A DNA stretch of 35,779 bases from Candidatus Saccharibacteria bacterium RIFCSPHIGHO2_12_FULL_41_12 (GTDB lineage Bacteria; Patescibacteriota; Saccharimonadia; Saccharimonadales; 2-12-FULL-41-12), in contig MGCQ01000002.1 in NCBI GenBank assembly GCA_001790445.1, positions 1-35,779 on the forward strand. Reading direction: 5' to 3'. The notes beneath the pieces are model-generated. The model searched no databases. It saw nothing but the letters and a program-made list of their open reading frames with translations, and was not told where the DNA came from. Made by a program: the position numbers and the translations under genes. Below are positions 7,266 through 15,503 of the stretch, in pieces. Numbering within the stretch: position 1 is the first letter of the stretch; each line of letters opens with the position of its first letter.

Positions 7266-7751
7266 ATGAACAACGTACAAGTCGGCATTATGATGGGTTC
7301 CAAATCAGATCTTGACATTATGGAAGGTGTAAAAAAAGTACTTGATGAATTCGGCGTAACTAGCGAACTTCGAGTCCTATCCGCACATCGTACTCCAAAA
7401 GAATGCACCCAATATGCCGGGTCAGCAAGAGATAATGGTATCAAATTGATTGTAGCTGGTGCTGGCGGATCAGCCCACTTGGCTGGTGTAGTCGCAGCTC
7501 ACACAACATTACCCGTCATCTCCATTCCTGTAAAGAGAGACAACCATGATCACGAAGCTTTGTGGTCAAACATTGCACTTCCTCCAGGAATTCCAGTTGC
7601 AACTATGCCAGAAAACGGTTCTAAAAATGCAGCCCTGCTAGCAGTTGAGATCCTAGCATTAAGCGACCCAGAACTTGCTAAAAAATACGATGAATTCCGA
7701 GCAAAACAATCCGCCAAAGTCCTCCAAGACGACGCCAGCCTTAATAGATAA
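7266..7751 (+). CDS. purE: PurE, 5-(carboxyamino)imidazole ribonucleotide mutase or AIR carboxylase
   Basis: The enzyme makes CAIR, the substrate of PurC. At 161 aa it has the usual length. Seen: MMGSKSDLDIM at residues 9-19 (phosphate binding), LSAHRTPKE near 38-46, and GAGGSAHLAGVVAAHT near 65-80. The later segment reads PVKRDNHDHEALWSN-IALPPG; the W-S-x-x-x-L-P part looks more like class II PurE (direct CO2 use, no PurK) than the common class I. The class is therefore open. No purK is in the window. It has its own promoter and appears monocistronic. Confidence 0.93.
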   Translation: MNNVQVGIMMGSKSDLDIMEGVKKVLDEFGVTSELRVLSAHRTPKECTQYAGSARDNGIKLIVAGAGGSAHLAGVVAAHTTLPVISIPVKRDNHDHEALWSNIALPPGIPVATMPENGSKNAALLAVEILALSDPELAKKYDEFRAKQSAKVLQDDASLNR

Positions 7752-7830
7752 GTATCTATATTTAATATTAAAAGAATAAGTGTCTGTTTATTCTCTTGTG
7801 GTGCAAAGTTCTTGATTTGCAAGGTAAAAA

Positions 7831-8550
7831 TTATGGAACAATTTTATAAATTGGGTTAGGTGCCCATGGCCAGATATTAAATTTTTGTTCGTCGTACGAA
7901 GTTTTAGTGCTTAAAGTTCTCCCAAGGTTCTTCTCAATCTTTTTTACTATTTCTTTATTTTCGTCGTTAGTATAGTTATTATTATATGAATGTGAAATTG
8001 CCCCCGTCAGAATGTCGCATAACTGGATTATCGATAAATTCTCTGCTGGAATCTCCTGAACATGTTTAATAGTTACCCCAGTATTAGGAAGCAGTATGTT
8101 TATGTAATTGCTTAAGGAATTTTTTACTTCGCTAACTCTATTCGTATGCTCGCCACGGTGAAGCAGTATAGTCAGACGGCAATTATTGTCACAGAAGTGC
8201 TTAACTCTTCTAGTAAGGTGTACCTTTGAGAAGTTAGGTATAGCATTGCTAAAAGGTGTTCCCATATATGGTGTGGCAAGACTTTTGTAAACATTTTTGT
8301 CAACTATGAGAGCACTGAAACGCACATTATGTTTAAAGAACAAGTCAACAAATTCCAAGTACATATCTAAGATATTTACTTGTCTCTTTGAGGATTTCCA
8401 TTTTAAGGTACCCCAGCAGTTGTACTTAACTCTCAAGTCTAGGCATTCAGCATTGAATTCTCTAAGAGAACCGTTCCCAATACTTACCCAAACAGAGCCA
8501 AAAACAACATTTTGTTCTTTTTGGCTTCCAATATCACACGCCACCAGCAT
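7831..8550 (-). CDS. DUF3800-like protein (RNase H-like fold candidate)
   Basis: The 239-aa protein starts LVACDIGSQ, has WGTLKWKSS near residue 50, LIVDKN near 82 and ends its core with IIQLCDILTGAISHSYNN. These are the positions of the acidic residues and the D-x-x-x-GA helix in DUF3800 proteins, a family with an RNase H-like fold often found near phage or defence genes. The first motif is DIGS rather than the usual DESG, so the match is by pattern only. Its start overlaps the preceding 68-aa gene by 17 nt, so the two are co-translated. The pair lies on the opposite strand between purE and purM and looks inserted. The biochemical activity is unknown. Confidence 0.55.
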   Translation of the reverse strand: MLVACDIGSQKEQNVVFGSVWVSIGNGSLREFNAECLDLRVKYNCWGTLKWKSSKRQVNILDMYLEFVDLFFKHNVRFSALIVDKNVYKSLATPYMGTPFSNAIPNFSKVHLTRRVKHFCDNNCRLTILLHRGEHTNRVSEVKNSLSNYINILLPNTGVTIKHVQEIPAENLSIIQLCDILTGAISHSYNNNYTNDENKEIVKKIEKNLGRTLSTKTSYDEQKFNIWPWAPNPIYKIVP

Positions 8551-8740
8551 ATGAAAGTCGTTCTTCCACTATACTGGTAATTTTTTTGATCTTGTTAACG
8601 TAACTCTTTATTTCTTTCGGTTGTTTCTTGGACTTTTCAGCCGAAATATCAAAACTGACAACCTCATTTTCTAAGATGTCTTTTAGCACTTTTAATTCGA
8701 CTTCACTAAGCTGAAGTTCAATAATTTTATCTTTCCTCAT
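8534..8740 (-). CDS. Small helical protein co-translated with the DUF3800-like gene
   Basis: The 68-aa, Lys/Glu-rich protein (MRKDKIIELQLSEVELKVLK...) is predicted to be almost all helix and may form a coiled coil. I do not recognise a family. It has one of the strongest ribosome-binding sites in the window (GGAGGAGGG, about 6 nt before ATG), unlike the leaderless purine genes beside it. It overlaps the DUF3800-like gene by 17 nt. A partner or antitoxin-like role is conceivable from the arrangement but not supported by motif. Confidence 0.65.
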   Translation of the reverse strand: MRKDKIIELQLSEVELKVLKDILENEVVSFDISAEKSKKQPKEIKSYVNKIKKITSIVEERLSYAGGV

Positions 8741-8764
8741 CTTAACCCTCCTCCGGATAAAGTT

Positions 8765-8780
8765 ATTATAGCAAATTATA
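8765..8780 (-). promoter_or_regulatory. -10 candidates of the small protein/DUF3800 operon
   Basis: Two minus-strand TATAAT boxes (8765-8770 and 8775-8780) lie 24-40 nt upstream of the strong Shine-Dalgarno gene start. They are divergent from the purM promoter about 60 bp away. Confidence 0.4.
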
Positions 8781-8836
8781 GTATATATACATCAGTGCTC
8801 TTAGATATTTGATGTAAGTAACGTGATAAATTGTGA

Positions 8837-8842
8837 TAAAAT
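8837..8842 (+). promoter_or_regulatory. purM -10 box (leaderless type)
   Basis: TAAAAT ends 7 nt before the purM ATG. No Shine-Dalgarno is present and the -35 is unclear. Confidence 0.45.
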
Positions 8843-8849
8843 GTAGTAA

Positions 8850-9971
8850 ATGACAGGGTCCGACGAATCTCAGATTACATATAAAAATTCCGGTGTCGAT
8901 TACGGAGGAGTTGATCCTGCCAAAGTTTTTGCTCAAGACATTGCTGCAACTACAGCCAGTGAACTAGAAAAATTTGACATGAAGGAAATTACAGCCAGTC
9001 GAGGTGAATCTGCCTATGTCTGGGAAGAACAAGATAGCTACAGGGCTTTAGTAATCGAAGGCCTCGGTACAAAAAACCTAGTAGCGGATGTTATGCGGGC
9101 AACAACAGGGAAAACTCATTATGATCAAATTGCCCAGGACGCGATAGCGATGATCGTAAATGATTTGATAGTAGTTGGTGCACTGCCCAATGTAGTGAAT
9201 GCGTATTTTGCTATCGGTGATGCCAAGTGGATGGAAGACAAAGAACGTGCAAATGATTTGCTCCGTGGTTGGGCAAATGCTTGCAGGATATCGGGAGCTA
9301 CATGGGGTGGTGGCGAGACGCCTCCTCTCAAAGACATTGTCGATCCGGCAACGATTGATATAGCTGGATCAGCCGTGGGGATTATTGCAGACAAGACCAA
9401 CCTGGTTTTGGGTGATAAGTTGGCAGAAGGTGATCGGATTATTCTGATCGAAAGTAGTGGGATTCATTCTAATGGTCTGACTATGACACGCAAGATCGCG
9501 GAAGGTTTGCAGGATGGTTTTGCTACTAAAATGCCTGATGGGCGGATGTTTGGTGAAGCACTTTTGACCCCAACATATATCTATGTTGATTTAGTGCGGA
9601 AACTTCAGGAAGAAAAAATAGAGATACATTATATGGTCAATATTACAGGCCATGGCTGGCGGAAATTGATGCGGGCAGATCGTGATGATTTGGCGTATAT
9701 TATCGAGCAAGTTCCAGAGTACTACACAGAATTTGATTTTATTAAAAAACAGGCCAATGCGTCTACAGAGGAAATGTATGGCAACTTCAATATGGGTGTT
9801 GGTTTCGCTATTTACGTACCAGAAAAGTATGCTGAGCAAGTTGTTGAGATAGCTAAGTCCGTAAATCTGAAGGCTTGGGATGCAGGTCATGTTGTAGCTG
9901 ATGACAAAGCAGTGAGAATCAAACCTCTTGATATTGAATTTAAATCCGACACGCTAGGAGTGCGCGGGTGA
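8850..9971 (+). CDS. purM: Phosphoribosylformylglycinamidine cyclo-ligase (AIR synthase)
   Basis: The enzyme closes the imidazole ring, converting FGAM to AIR with ATP. The 373-aa length is near normal (about 345). Seen: YKNSGVDYGGVDP at the N terminus, AMIVNDLIVVGALP near 105-118, GGGETPPL near 151, IDIAGSAVGI and SSGIHSNGLTMTRK in the centre, and NITGHGWRKLMR near 264. It shares a GTGA overlap with purL, so the pair is translationally coupled and supplies consecutive steps (PurL product to PurM). Confidence 0.95.
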   Translation: MTGSDESQITYKNSGVDYGGVDPAKVFAQDIAATTASELEKFDMKEITASRGESAYVWEEQDSYRALVIEGLGTKNLVADVMRATTGKTHYDQIAQDAIAMIVNDLIVVGALPNVVNAYFAIGDAKWMEDKERANDLLRGWANACRISGATWGGGETPPLKDIVDPATIDIAGSAVGIIADKTNLVLGDKLAEGDRIILIESSGIHSNGLTMTRKIAEGLQDGFATKMPDGRMFGEALLTPTYIYVDLVRKLQEEKIEIHYMVNITGHGWRKLMRADRDDLAYIIEQVPEYYTEFDFIKKQANASTEEMYGNFNMGVGFAIYVPEKYAEQVVEIAKSVNLKAWDAGHVVADDKAVRIKPLDIEFKSDTLGVRG

Positions 9972-12900
9972 AGGTCATTGTGCGGGGCAATGCCCTCACG
10001 CCCTCCCATAAAAAAGCGCTGATCAAAAAACTTGCCGACCAAGGCGCTAATGTAACAGATATCTCTGCGCAGTATCTGCATTTTATTGACGCTAAAGGGC
10101 CAATATCAGAAGACGACCAAAAGATCTTAGAAGAATTATTTAATTACTCGGGTGAGTTCAAAGAGATTGATCACAACCAGCAATTTATAGTTGTGCCAAG
10201 ACTAGGCACAATATCCCCATGGTCATCAAAAGCCAGTGATATTATCAGAAACTCTGGAGCAAATGTTGACAGAGCAGAGCGTGGGACAGCTTACTTCGTA
10301 AAGAGCGATTCAAATATAGACCTACAGCAATTGACAGATATATTTTCTGATCGCATGAGTGAAACTATTGTCGAGAGTATTGATCAACTTCAAAACATGT
10401 TTGCTGCGGATCAACCAAAACCTTTGAAGACGTATGACATCTTAGAAAAAGGCAAACAGGCACTGGTCAAAGCAAATCATGAGCTCAATACAGGGTTATC
10501 CGATGATGACCTAGAATATTTGACGGAGGAATTCGTAGAGATCAATCATGACCCAACAGATGCAGAAATTATGATGTATGCGCAGGTCAACAACGAACAT
10601 TGTCGCCATAAAATCTTTAATGCAAAATGGGCTATTGATGGGAAAACGCAGGACGCTAGCTTGTTTAGTAAAATCAAAGATACTTATCACAAAAGCAATA
10701 AAGACATAATTTCTGCGTACACAGACAACGCAGCCATAACTCGCGGCTATGACAGTGCCCTATTTGCTCCAAAAGACGGAGTCTATGTATCAACAAACGA
10801 GCCAGTTCATTTGGTAACAAAAGTAGAGACACATAACCACCCTACAGCTATTTCTCCTGATCCAGGTGGTGCCACAGGTATCGGTGGTGAAATCCGTGAC
10901 GAGGGAGCTACAGGAATTGGCGCAAAACCAAAGATGGGGTTAACTGGTTTTACAGTTTCTAATTTGAATATTCCTCAGCTTAAACAGCCATGGGAGTCAA
11001 AACCAAATTCTCCCGATCATATCGTAAGTCCTCTTGGCATTATGATTGAAGCGCCTCTGGGTGGCGCACATTACGGTAACGAATTTGGTCGAATTAATTT
11101 GGCTGGATATTTTCGAACTTTTGAACAAAATATTGACGGTGTGAACTGGGGTTATCACAAGCCGATTATGTTGGCGGGTGGCTTGGGCAATATCAGGGGC
11201 GGTAATACACACAAAAAACAGATTGAACCTGGTGATTACATCATTGTGCTTGGTGGTCCAGCTATGCTTATTGGGCTAGGAGGTAGCTCATCTGCAAGTG
11301 TGAATTCCGGACAGTCTGACGCCGAGCTTGATTTTGCATCAGTACAAAGGGCCAATGCAGAACTTGAGAGGCGAGCCCAAGAAGTTATTTCGACTTGTGC
11401 AAATATGGGAGACGTCAATCCTATCGTGTCTATTCACGACGTTGGCGCAGGTGGTCTGTCCAACGCTTTGCCAGAACTCGTCCACGACGCAGGAGTTGGT
11501 GCCGAGTTTGAACTGCGTGATGTACTAAACGCAGAACCCGGCATGTCGCCGCTAGAAATTTGGTGTAATGAAGCCCAAGAAAGATACGTGTTGGCTATCA
11601 AAGACAAAGATCTAGCAAGCTTCAAAGAAATATGTGCAAGAGAGCGATGTACTTACTGTATAGTTGGCAAGGCTAGCGAAGAGCAAAAACTGGTAGTTAA
11701 TGATAATCTGTTCGGCAATAAGCCAGTCAATCTACCAATGGGCGTGCTGTTTAATGATAACCGCAGACAGCTATTGTCCTTTGATCGATCAGCAAAAAAG
11801 ACATATGAAAGTGACTACTCTAAATTATCTATCGAGGAGTCAGTTAAGAGAGTGATTAGTCTGCCATCAGTGGCAAGCAAGAAATTTTTGATAACTATTG
11901 GAGATAGATCCGTCGGAGGGCTGACTGTGCGGGACCAAATGGTTGGTCCATGGCAAGTACCAGTCGCAGATGTAGCGGTAACGTCCAGCACATTTGGGAG
12001 CAAAACAGGTGAGGCGATGGCGGTGGGAGAGCGAACTCCGCTAGCTATTTATGATGCTCCTGCATCTGTGCGGATGGCAGTAGCAGAGGCGATCACTAAT
12101 ATCGTAGCCACACCGATTGAATCACTGGGCAAAGTAACGTTATCGGCCAACTGGATGGCAGCAGCTCAGCAAGCCGACCAAAAAGAATGTTTACACGACG
12201 CAGTGAGTGCAGTAAGTGAATTTTGCCAAAAACTTGGCGTCACTATACCTGTCGGCAAAGATTCTCTGAGTATGAAGACAATTTGGAAAAAAGATGGCCA
12301 AGATTTTTCTGTGACTTCCCCAGTTTCAATGATAGCCAGTGGTTTTGCACCAGTGCATGATGTGTCCAGCGTGATGACGCCACAGCTAAAATCAGGAGAC
12401 ACGAAGCTTATTTTGATTGACCTGGGATTTGGTAAAAACCGACTTGGCGGATCATCACTAAGCCAAGTTTATAAATTAACAGATAGCAATTGTCCAGATA
12501 TTGAGCCAGAGAATCTAAAAAACTATTTTGAAATTATCAAGAGTTTAAATGCGGATGGCAAGATTTTGGCTTATCATGATCGGTCTGATGGTGGACTCAT
12601 CGCAACACTGACAGAAATGATGTTTGCAGGCAGAAGAGGCGTTAATGCCAATTTGGAAAAACTACCAGGCCAGACGCTAAATAAGCTATTTACAGAGGAA
12701 ATAGGTGCAGTTATTCAGGTCAAATCAAGCGAGACAGAAGGGGTCATTAGTCAAATCAAGTCAGCTGTAGGTGACTGCGTGTTTGAAATAGGCAAGGCAG
12801 TGGACACGCAAGTAATCACAATAGTTGACAGAGGATTTACATATAAAGCCAAGCGGAGTGACCTCGAAGCTCTTTGGGAGTCGGGGAGTGACGCAATCCG

Positions 12901-13783
12901 CAAACTCAGAGAAAATCCTGAGACGGTAGAGTCTGAGCAGAAGGTAGTCGCAGATGATAACAACGCAGGACTGCCGAGCAAAGTAAGCTTTGAAATTCCA
13001 AAGCCCCCTGCCCTGCCCGGTAAAAAACCAAAAGTAGCTATCTTGCGTGAGCAGGGAGTTAATGGGCAGGTAGAGATGGCAGCTGCATTTACCCATGCGG
13101 GCTTTGAAGCACACGATATCCACATGAGTGATTTAATTAGCGGCAAAAAAAGATTAGATGACTATAGCGTGTTGGCCGTCTGTGGAGGGTTCTCGTACGG
13201 AGATGTTTTGGGTGCCGGTGCTGGCTGGGCCAAGACAATTCTCAACAACAAAGATCTAAAAGAACAGTTCAAACAATTCTTTGAACGACCAGATACTTTG
13301 ACGCTGGGTGTATGTAATGGCTGCCAGATGTTGTCTCACTTAAAATCAATTATCCCCGGAGCGGAGAGCTGGCCAAGTCTACAGCAAAATACCAGTGAAC
13401 AATTTGAGGCCAGAGTTGCCAGCGTCAAGATTGAAGAGTCAAAATCCATATTGCTGGGTGGTATGGCTGGTTCTGTTTTGCCTGTACCAGTAGCTCACGG
13501 TGAGGGTAGAATGGTTTTCGTGGATAAAACAGATAATGTCAGTGCCAGATATGTTGACGACAAAGGTAAAGCCACAGAAGTCTATCCGTGGAACCCAAAT
13601 GGCTCAAATAATGGTATCACTGCAGTCACTTCAACAGATGGCAGAGCCACAATCTTAATGCCTCACCCAGAGCGAGCATTCTTGAGCATTCAAAACTCAC
13701 ATAACCCATATGACTCAACATACAGCCCCTGGTTCAAACTCTTCACCAACGCCCACGATTGGGTAAAAAGAAACGTTAAATAA
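9968..13783 (+). CDS. purL: FGAM synthase, single-chain PurL with fused glutaminase
   Basis: The enzyme converts FGAR plus glutamine and ATP to FGAM. The 1271-aa protein is the large form found in E. coli and eukaryotes: an N-terminal PurS-like region (1-150), a linker, two tandem PurM-like halves (about 200-1000, with VETHNHPTAISP and TGIGGEIRDEGA near 280-315 and VPVGKDSLSMK near 760), then a class I glutaminase domain from about 1018 (KVAILREQGVNG). The glutaminase has GVCNGCQM (nucleophile Cys near 1116) and PHPERA near 1238. The GTG start overlaps the purM stop. The last 8 nt overlap the convergent GDPD-like gene. Confidence 0.97.
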   Translation: MKVIVRGNALTPSHKKALIKKLADQGANVTDISAQYLHFIDAKGPISEDDQKILEELFNYSGEFKEIDHNQQFIVVPRLGTISPWSSKASDIIRNSGANVDRAERGTAYFVKSDSNIDLQQLTDIFSDRMSETIVESIDQLQNMFAADQPKPLKTYDILEKGKQALVKANHELNTGLSDDDLEYLTEEFVEINHDPTDAEIMMYAQVNNEHCRHKIFNAKWAIDGKTQDASLFSKIKDTYHKSNKDIISAYTDNAAITRGYDSALFAPKDGVYVSTNEPVHLVTKVETHNHPTAISPDPGGATGIGGEIRDEGATGIGAKPKMGLTGFTVSNLNIPQLKQPWESKPNSPDHIVSPLGIMIEAPLGGAHYGNEFGRINLAGYFRTFEQNIDGVNWGYHKPIMLAGGLGNIRGGNTHKKQIEPGDYIIVLGGPAMLIGLGGSSSASVNSGQSDAELDFASVQRANAELERRAQEVISTCANMGDVNPIVSIHDVGAGGLSNALPELVHDAGVGAEFELRDVLNAEPGMSPLEIWCNEAQERYVLAIKDKDLASFKEICARERCTYCIVGKASEEQKLVVNDNLFGNKPVNLPMGVLFNDNRRQLLSFDRSAKKTYESDYSKLSIEESVKRVISLPSVASKKFLITIGDRSVGGLTVRDQMVGPWQVPVADVAVTSSTFGSKTGEAMAVGERTPLAIYDAPASVRMAVAEAITNIVATPIESLGKVTLSANWMAAAQQADQKECLHDAVSAVSEFCQKLGVTIPVGKDSLSMKTIWKKDGQDFSVTSPVSMIASGFAPVHDVSSVMTPQLKSGDTKLILIDLGFGKNRLGGSSLSQVYKLTDSNCPDIEPENLKNYFEIIKSLNADGKILAYHDRSDGGLIATLTEMMFAGRRGVNANLEKLPGQTLNKLFTEEIGAVIQVKSSETEGVISQIKSAVGDCVFEIGKAVDTQVITIVDRGFTYKAKRSDLEALWESGSDAIRKLRENPETVESEQKVVADDNNAGLPSKVSFEIPKPPALPGKKPKVAILREQGVNGQVEMAAAFTHAGFEAHDIHMSDLISGKKRLDDYSVLAVCGGFSYGDVLGAGAGWAKTILNNKDLKEQFKQFFERPDTLTLGVCNGCQMLSHLKSIIPGAESWPSLQQNTSEQFEARVASVKIEESKSILLGGMAGSVLPVPVAHGEGRMVFVDKTDNVSARYVDDKGKATEVYPWNPNGSNNGITAVTSTDGRATILMPHPERAFLSIQNSHNPYDSTYSPWFKLFTNAHDWVKRNVK

Positions 13784-14441
13784 GTTTATCTGGGCGGTTG
13801 GTGACTATTGAGACTTCGGGGTAGAGGGTGTGGAATATTTTTGCTATAAATTTGTTATTGATAGTGTAGACATATTGATCAAGTCTGTTACGTTTTGCCA
13901 GCCAATATATGAGCGGATGATAAACCCAGAATTTTACACAAATACCGCTCGTTGAACTTTCACTGGCGAAATAGATTGTTTTAAGTGGATTGTGCCAATC
14001 AGATATAATCGTATCAGTCTTTGGGCAGAGGTTTTTGAATTTTGAAAGCTCTTTGAGATTAAATGATATAACTTTGGGCGGTTTTTTGAATTCAGTGTTT
14101 CGAATAATATCAGACAATATTTCTGCCCAGCCAGAGCCTTTGCCTTCTATGAGTAGGGTTATATTCCCAGCTTCTTTGATAGCTTCTTGAAGGGTTGGGA
14201 TAGGTTCACCTGAAATCGTTTTCACCTTCTTAATTTCTGCAAGAGTAAGCTGGCTGATACGTTTATCTATTCCTGCAATACGCCGCAAGTCTTTGTCATG
14301 GCAAACCACCAGTTTTCTGTCTTTGGTTTTTCTTATATCAAGTTCAATTACATCAAGCCCCAAGTCTCGTGCGACTTGGATAGATTTGAGAGTGTTTTCT
14401 GGAGCGAGTCCGGCTGCTCCACGATGCCCAACGATATTCAT
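13776..14441 (-). CDS. Glycerophosphodiester phosphodiesterase-like protein
   Basis: The 221-aa protein has the family pattern: IVGHRGAAGLAPENT at the N terminus (catalytic His-Arg), VIELDIRKTKDRKLVVCHD near 32-50 (metal-binding Glu/Asp and second catalytic His), and LLIEGKG near 96. These enzymes split glycerophosphodiesters to glycerol-3-phosphate and an alcohol. No signal peptide is seen, so it is cytosolic. It is convergent with purL (8-nt overlap) and divergent from the NUDIX gene, with overlapping promoters. TAGAAT ends 7 nt before the ATG. The substrate is not known. Confidence 0.85.
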   Translation of the reverse strand: MNIVGHRGAAGLAPENTLKSIQVARDLGLDVIELDIRKTKDRKLVVCHDKDLRRIAGIDKRISQLTLAEIKKVKTISGEPIPTLQEAIKEAGNITLLIEGKGSGWAEILSDIIRNTEFKKPPKVISFNLKELSKFKNLCPKTDTIISDWHNPLKTIYFASESSTSGICVKFWVYHPLIYWLAKRNRLDQYVYTINNKFIAKIFHTLYPEVSIVTNRPDKLI

Positions 14442-14445
14442 ACAT

Positions 14446-14475
14446 TTGATTCTATCATGGCATAGACCATATAAT
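14446..14475. promoter_or_regulatory. Overlapping divergent promoters of the GDPD-like and NUDIX genes
   Basis: Plus strand: TTGATT (14446-14451), an 18-bp spacer and TATAAT (14470-14475), 8 nt before the NUDIX ATG. Minus strand: TAGAAT (14449-14454), 7 nt before the GDPD-like ATG. Both messages would be leaderless, and the two polymerases cannot bind at once. Confidence 0.5.
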
Positions 14476-14483
14476 GCATAACA

Positions 14484-15038
14484 ATGAGTGGTAACGAAGA
14501 GTCAGCATCTCATGGCAAAATAGGCGAGGTTATTCATACCAAGCAACCAGATGGACGAATATTTGAAAGATATCGACGTCCGCCGGGTACAAGGTTGGTA
14601 ATCATTTCTCCTGATAAAAAGATATTGATTACCCGTGAACACAGGCAAGAAAATGACAAAATTGATTTGAGACTGCCTGGCGGGAAAGTTGTCGACAGTC
14701 TGCCAGAATTCCATAAATTGTTAGATGAAAAAGCTGATATGGTTGAGGAAGCTATAAGAGGTGCCAAAAAAGAGGCGGTTGAAGAAACAGGACTGATCGT
14801 TAATGATCTAAAGTTGCTGACTATTGCAAGAGCTGGCGCAACGGTAGAGTGGGATTTGTATTATTTTGAGGTAAGGAATTTTGGAGAACATCCAGATGGT
14901 CAACAGCTGGAACATGGCGAAGATGTAGAAGTGACGTGGATGGGTGCGCAGGAGCTCAAAGATGCAATTGAGCGAGGCGAAATGCATGAATGGCGAAGTG
15001 TCGGGGTGCTTCTAGGGTTAGTTCTGCCTAAACTTTAA
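14484..15038 (+). CDS. NUDIX hydrolase with an insertion in the Nudix box
   Basis: The 184-aa protein has LPGGKVVD near 70 and KKEAVEETGLIV near 100, the two ends of a Nudix box (Gx5Ex7REUxEExGU). The Gly and the first Glu are separated by about 17 extra residues rich in Glu/Lys, so the box is interrupted by an insertion. The catalytic helix E-x7-KE-x-x-EE-x-G is intact. The family hydrolyses nucleoside diphosphates linked to another group; ADP-sugar or nucleotide by-products are likely substrates but not proven. Copy C of the structured repeat begins right after the stop and may end transcription. Confidence 0.8.
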   Translation: MSGNEESASHGKIGEVIHTKQPDGRIFERYRRPPGTRLVIISPDKKILITREHRQENDKIDLRLPGGKVVDSLPEFHKLLDEKADMVEEAIRGAKKEAVEETGLIVNDLKLLTIARAGATVEWDLYYFEVRNFGEHPDGQQLEHGEDVEVTWMGAQELKDAIERGEMHEWRSVGVLLGLVLPKL

Positions 15039-15040
15039 GC

Positions 15041-15373
15041 CAGTAGAATCGAACAACATCTCAAAAGAGAGCGTTTCGAGCCGAGAAGATATCTTCTCGG
15101 TCTGCGTTTGCGCTCTATACTCTCTTTTGAAATATTGATTCGATTCCATCAGGAGTTGCAGTTTTTACTCAGTGTAACTTTCAGTCCTGCAGGAGGGCTC
15201 ACAAAAAAACTGATGAAATATCCACAGGGCAAAGGATTGTTTTGAGGACCAGGCTTTAGCCCGACCATAGGGAGTCACGCAAAAACATCTTTTGCTATGG
15301 GGGTATTTCAATCAAGTTCTTTTTGTAAGCCGAGTTTCTTTGCTTACTTTCTTAGTCGGTACAAGAAAGTAAG
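15041..15373 (-). repeat. Structured intergenic element, copy C (diverged, inverted)
   Basis: This fills most of the 465-bp gap between the NUDIX gene and ppa. Read on the minus strand it starts with the end hairpin CTTACTTTCTTG../..AAGAAAGTAAG (15343-15373) and GCAAAGAAA. Arm I follows: GGCTTACAAAAAGAAC (15331-15316) pairs with GTTTTTTTGTGAGCC (15210-15196), then TGAAATACC pairs with GGATATTTCA, around the same conserved internal motif as A and B (15243-15278). The second half is replaced by a long hairpin (15046-15146): GAATCGAA/TTCGATTC and TCAAAAGAGAG/CTCTCTTTTGA, capped by the perfect 20-bp palindrome CCGAGAAGATATCTTCTCGG (15081-15100). No terminal repeat of the B type is evident. Confidence 0.7.
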
Positions 15374-15436
15374 TACAATTGTGTTGAAGATCAAAATTTG
15401 ACCAGCGAAAAAATAAACAAAAGTAAATAGAATTTA

Positions 15437-15466
15437 TTGAGGAGGCTTCGTCGAGAGTGATATAAT
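15437..15466 (+). promoter_or_regulatory. ppa promoter
   Basis: TTGAGG (15437-15442), an 18-bp spacer and TATAAT (15461-15466) are followed by a leader of about 30 nt with AAAAGGA (15491-15497), 7 nt before the TTG start. Confidence 0.6.
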
Positions 15467-15503
15467 GTAATCTAGATAAAGAATAATACGAAAAGGATAT
15501 ATT

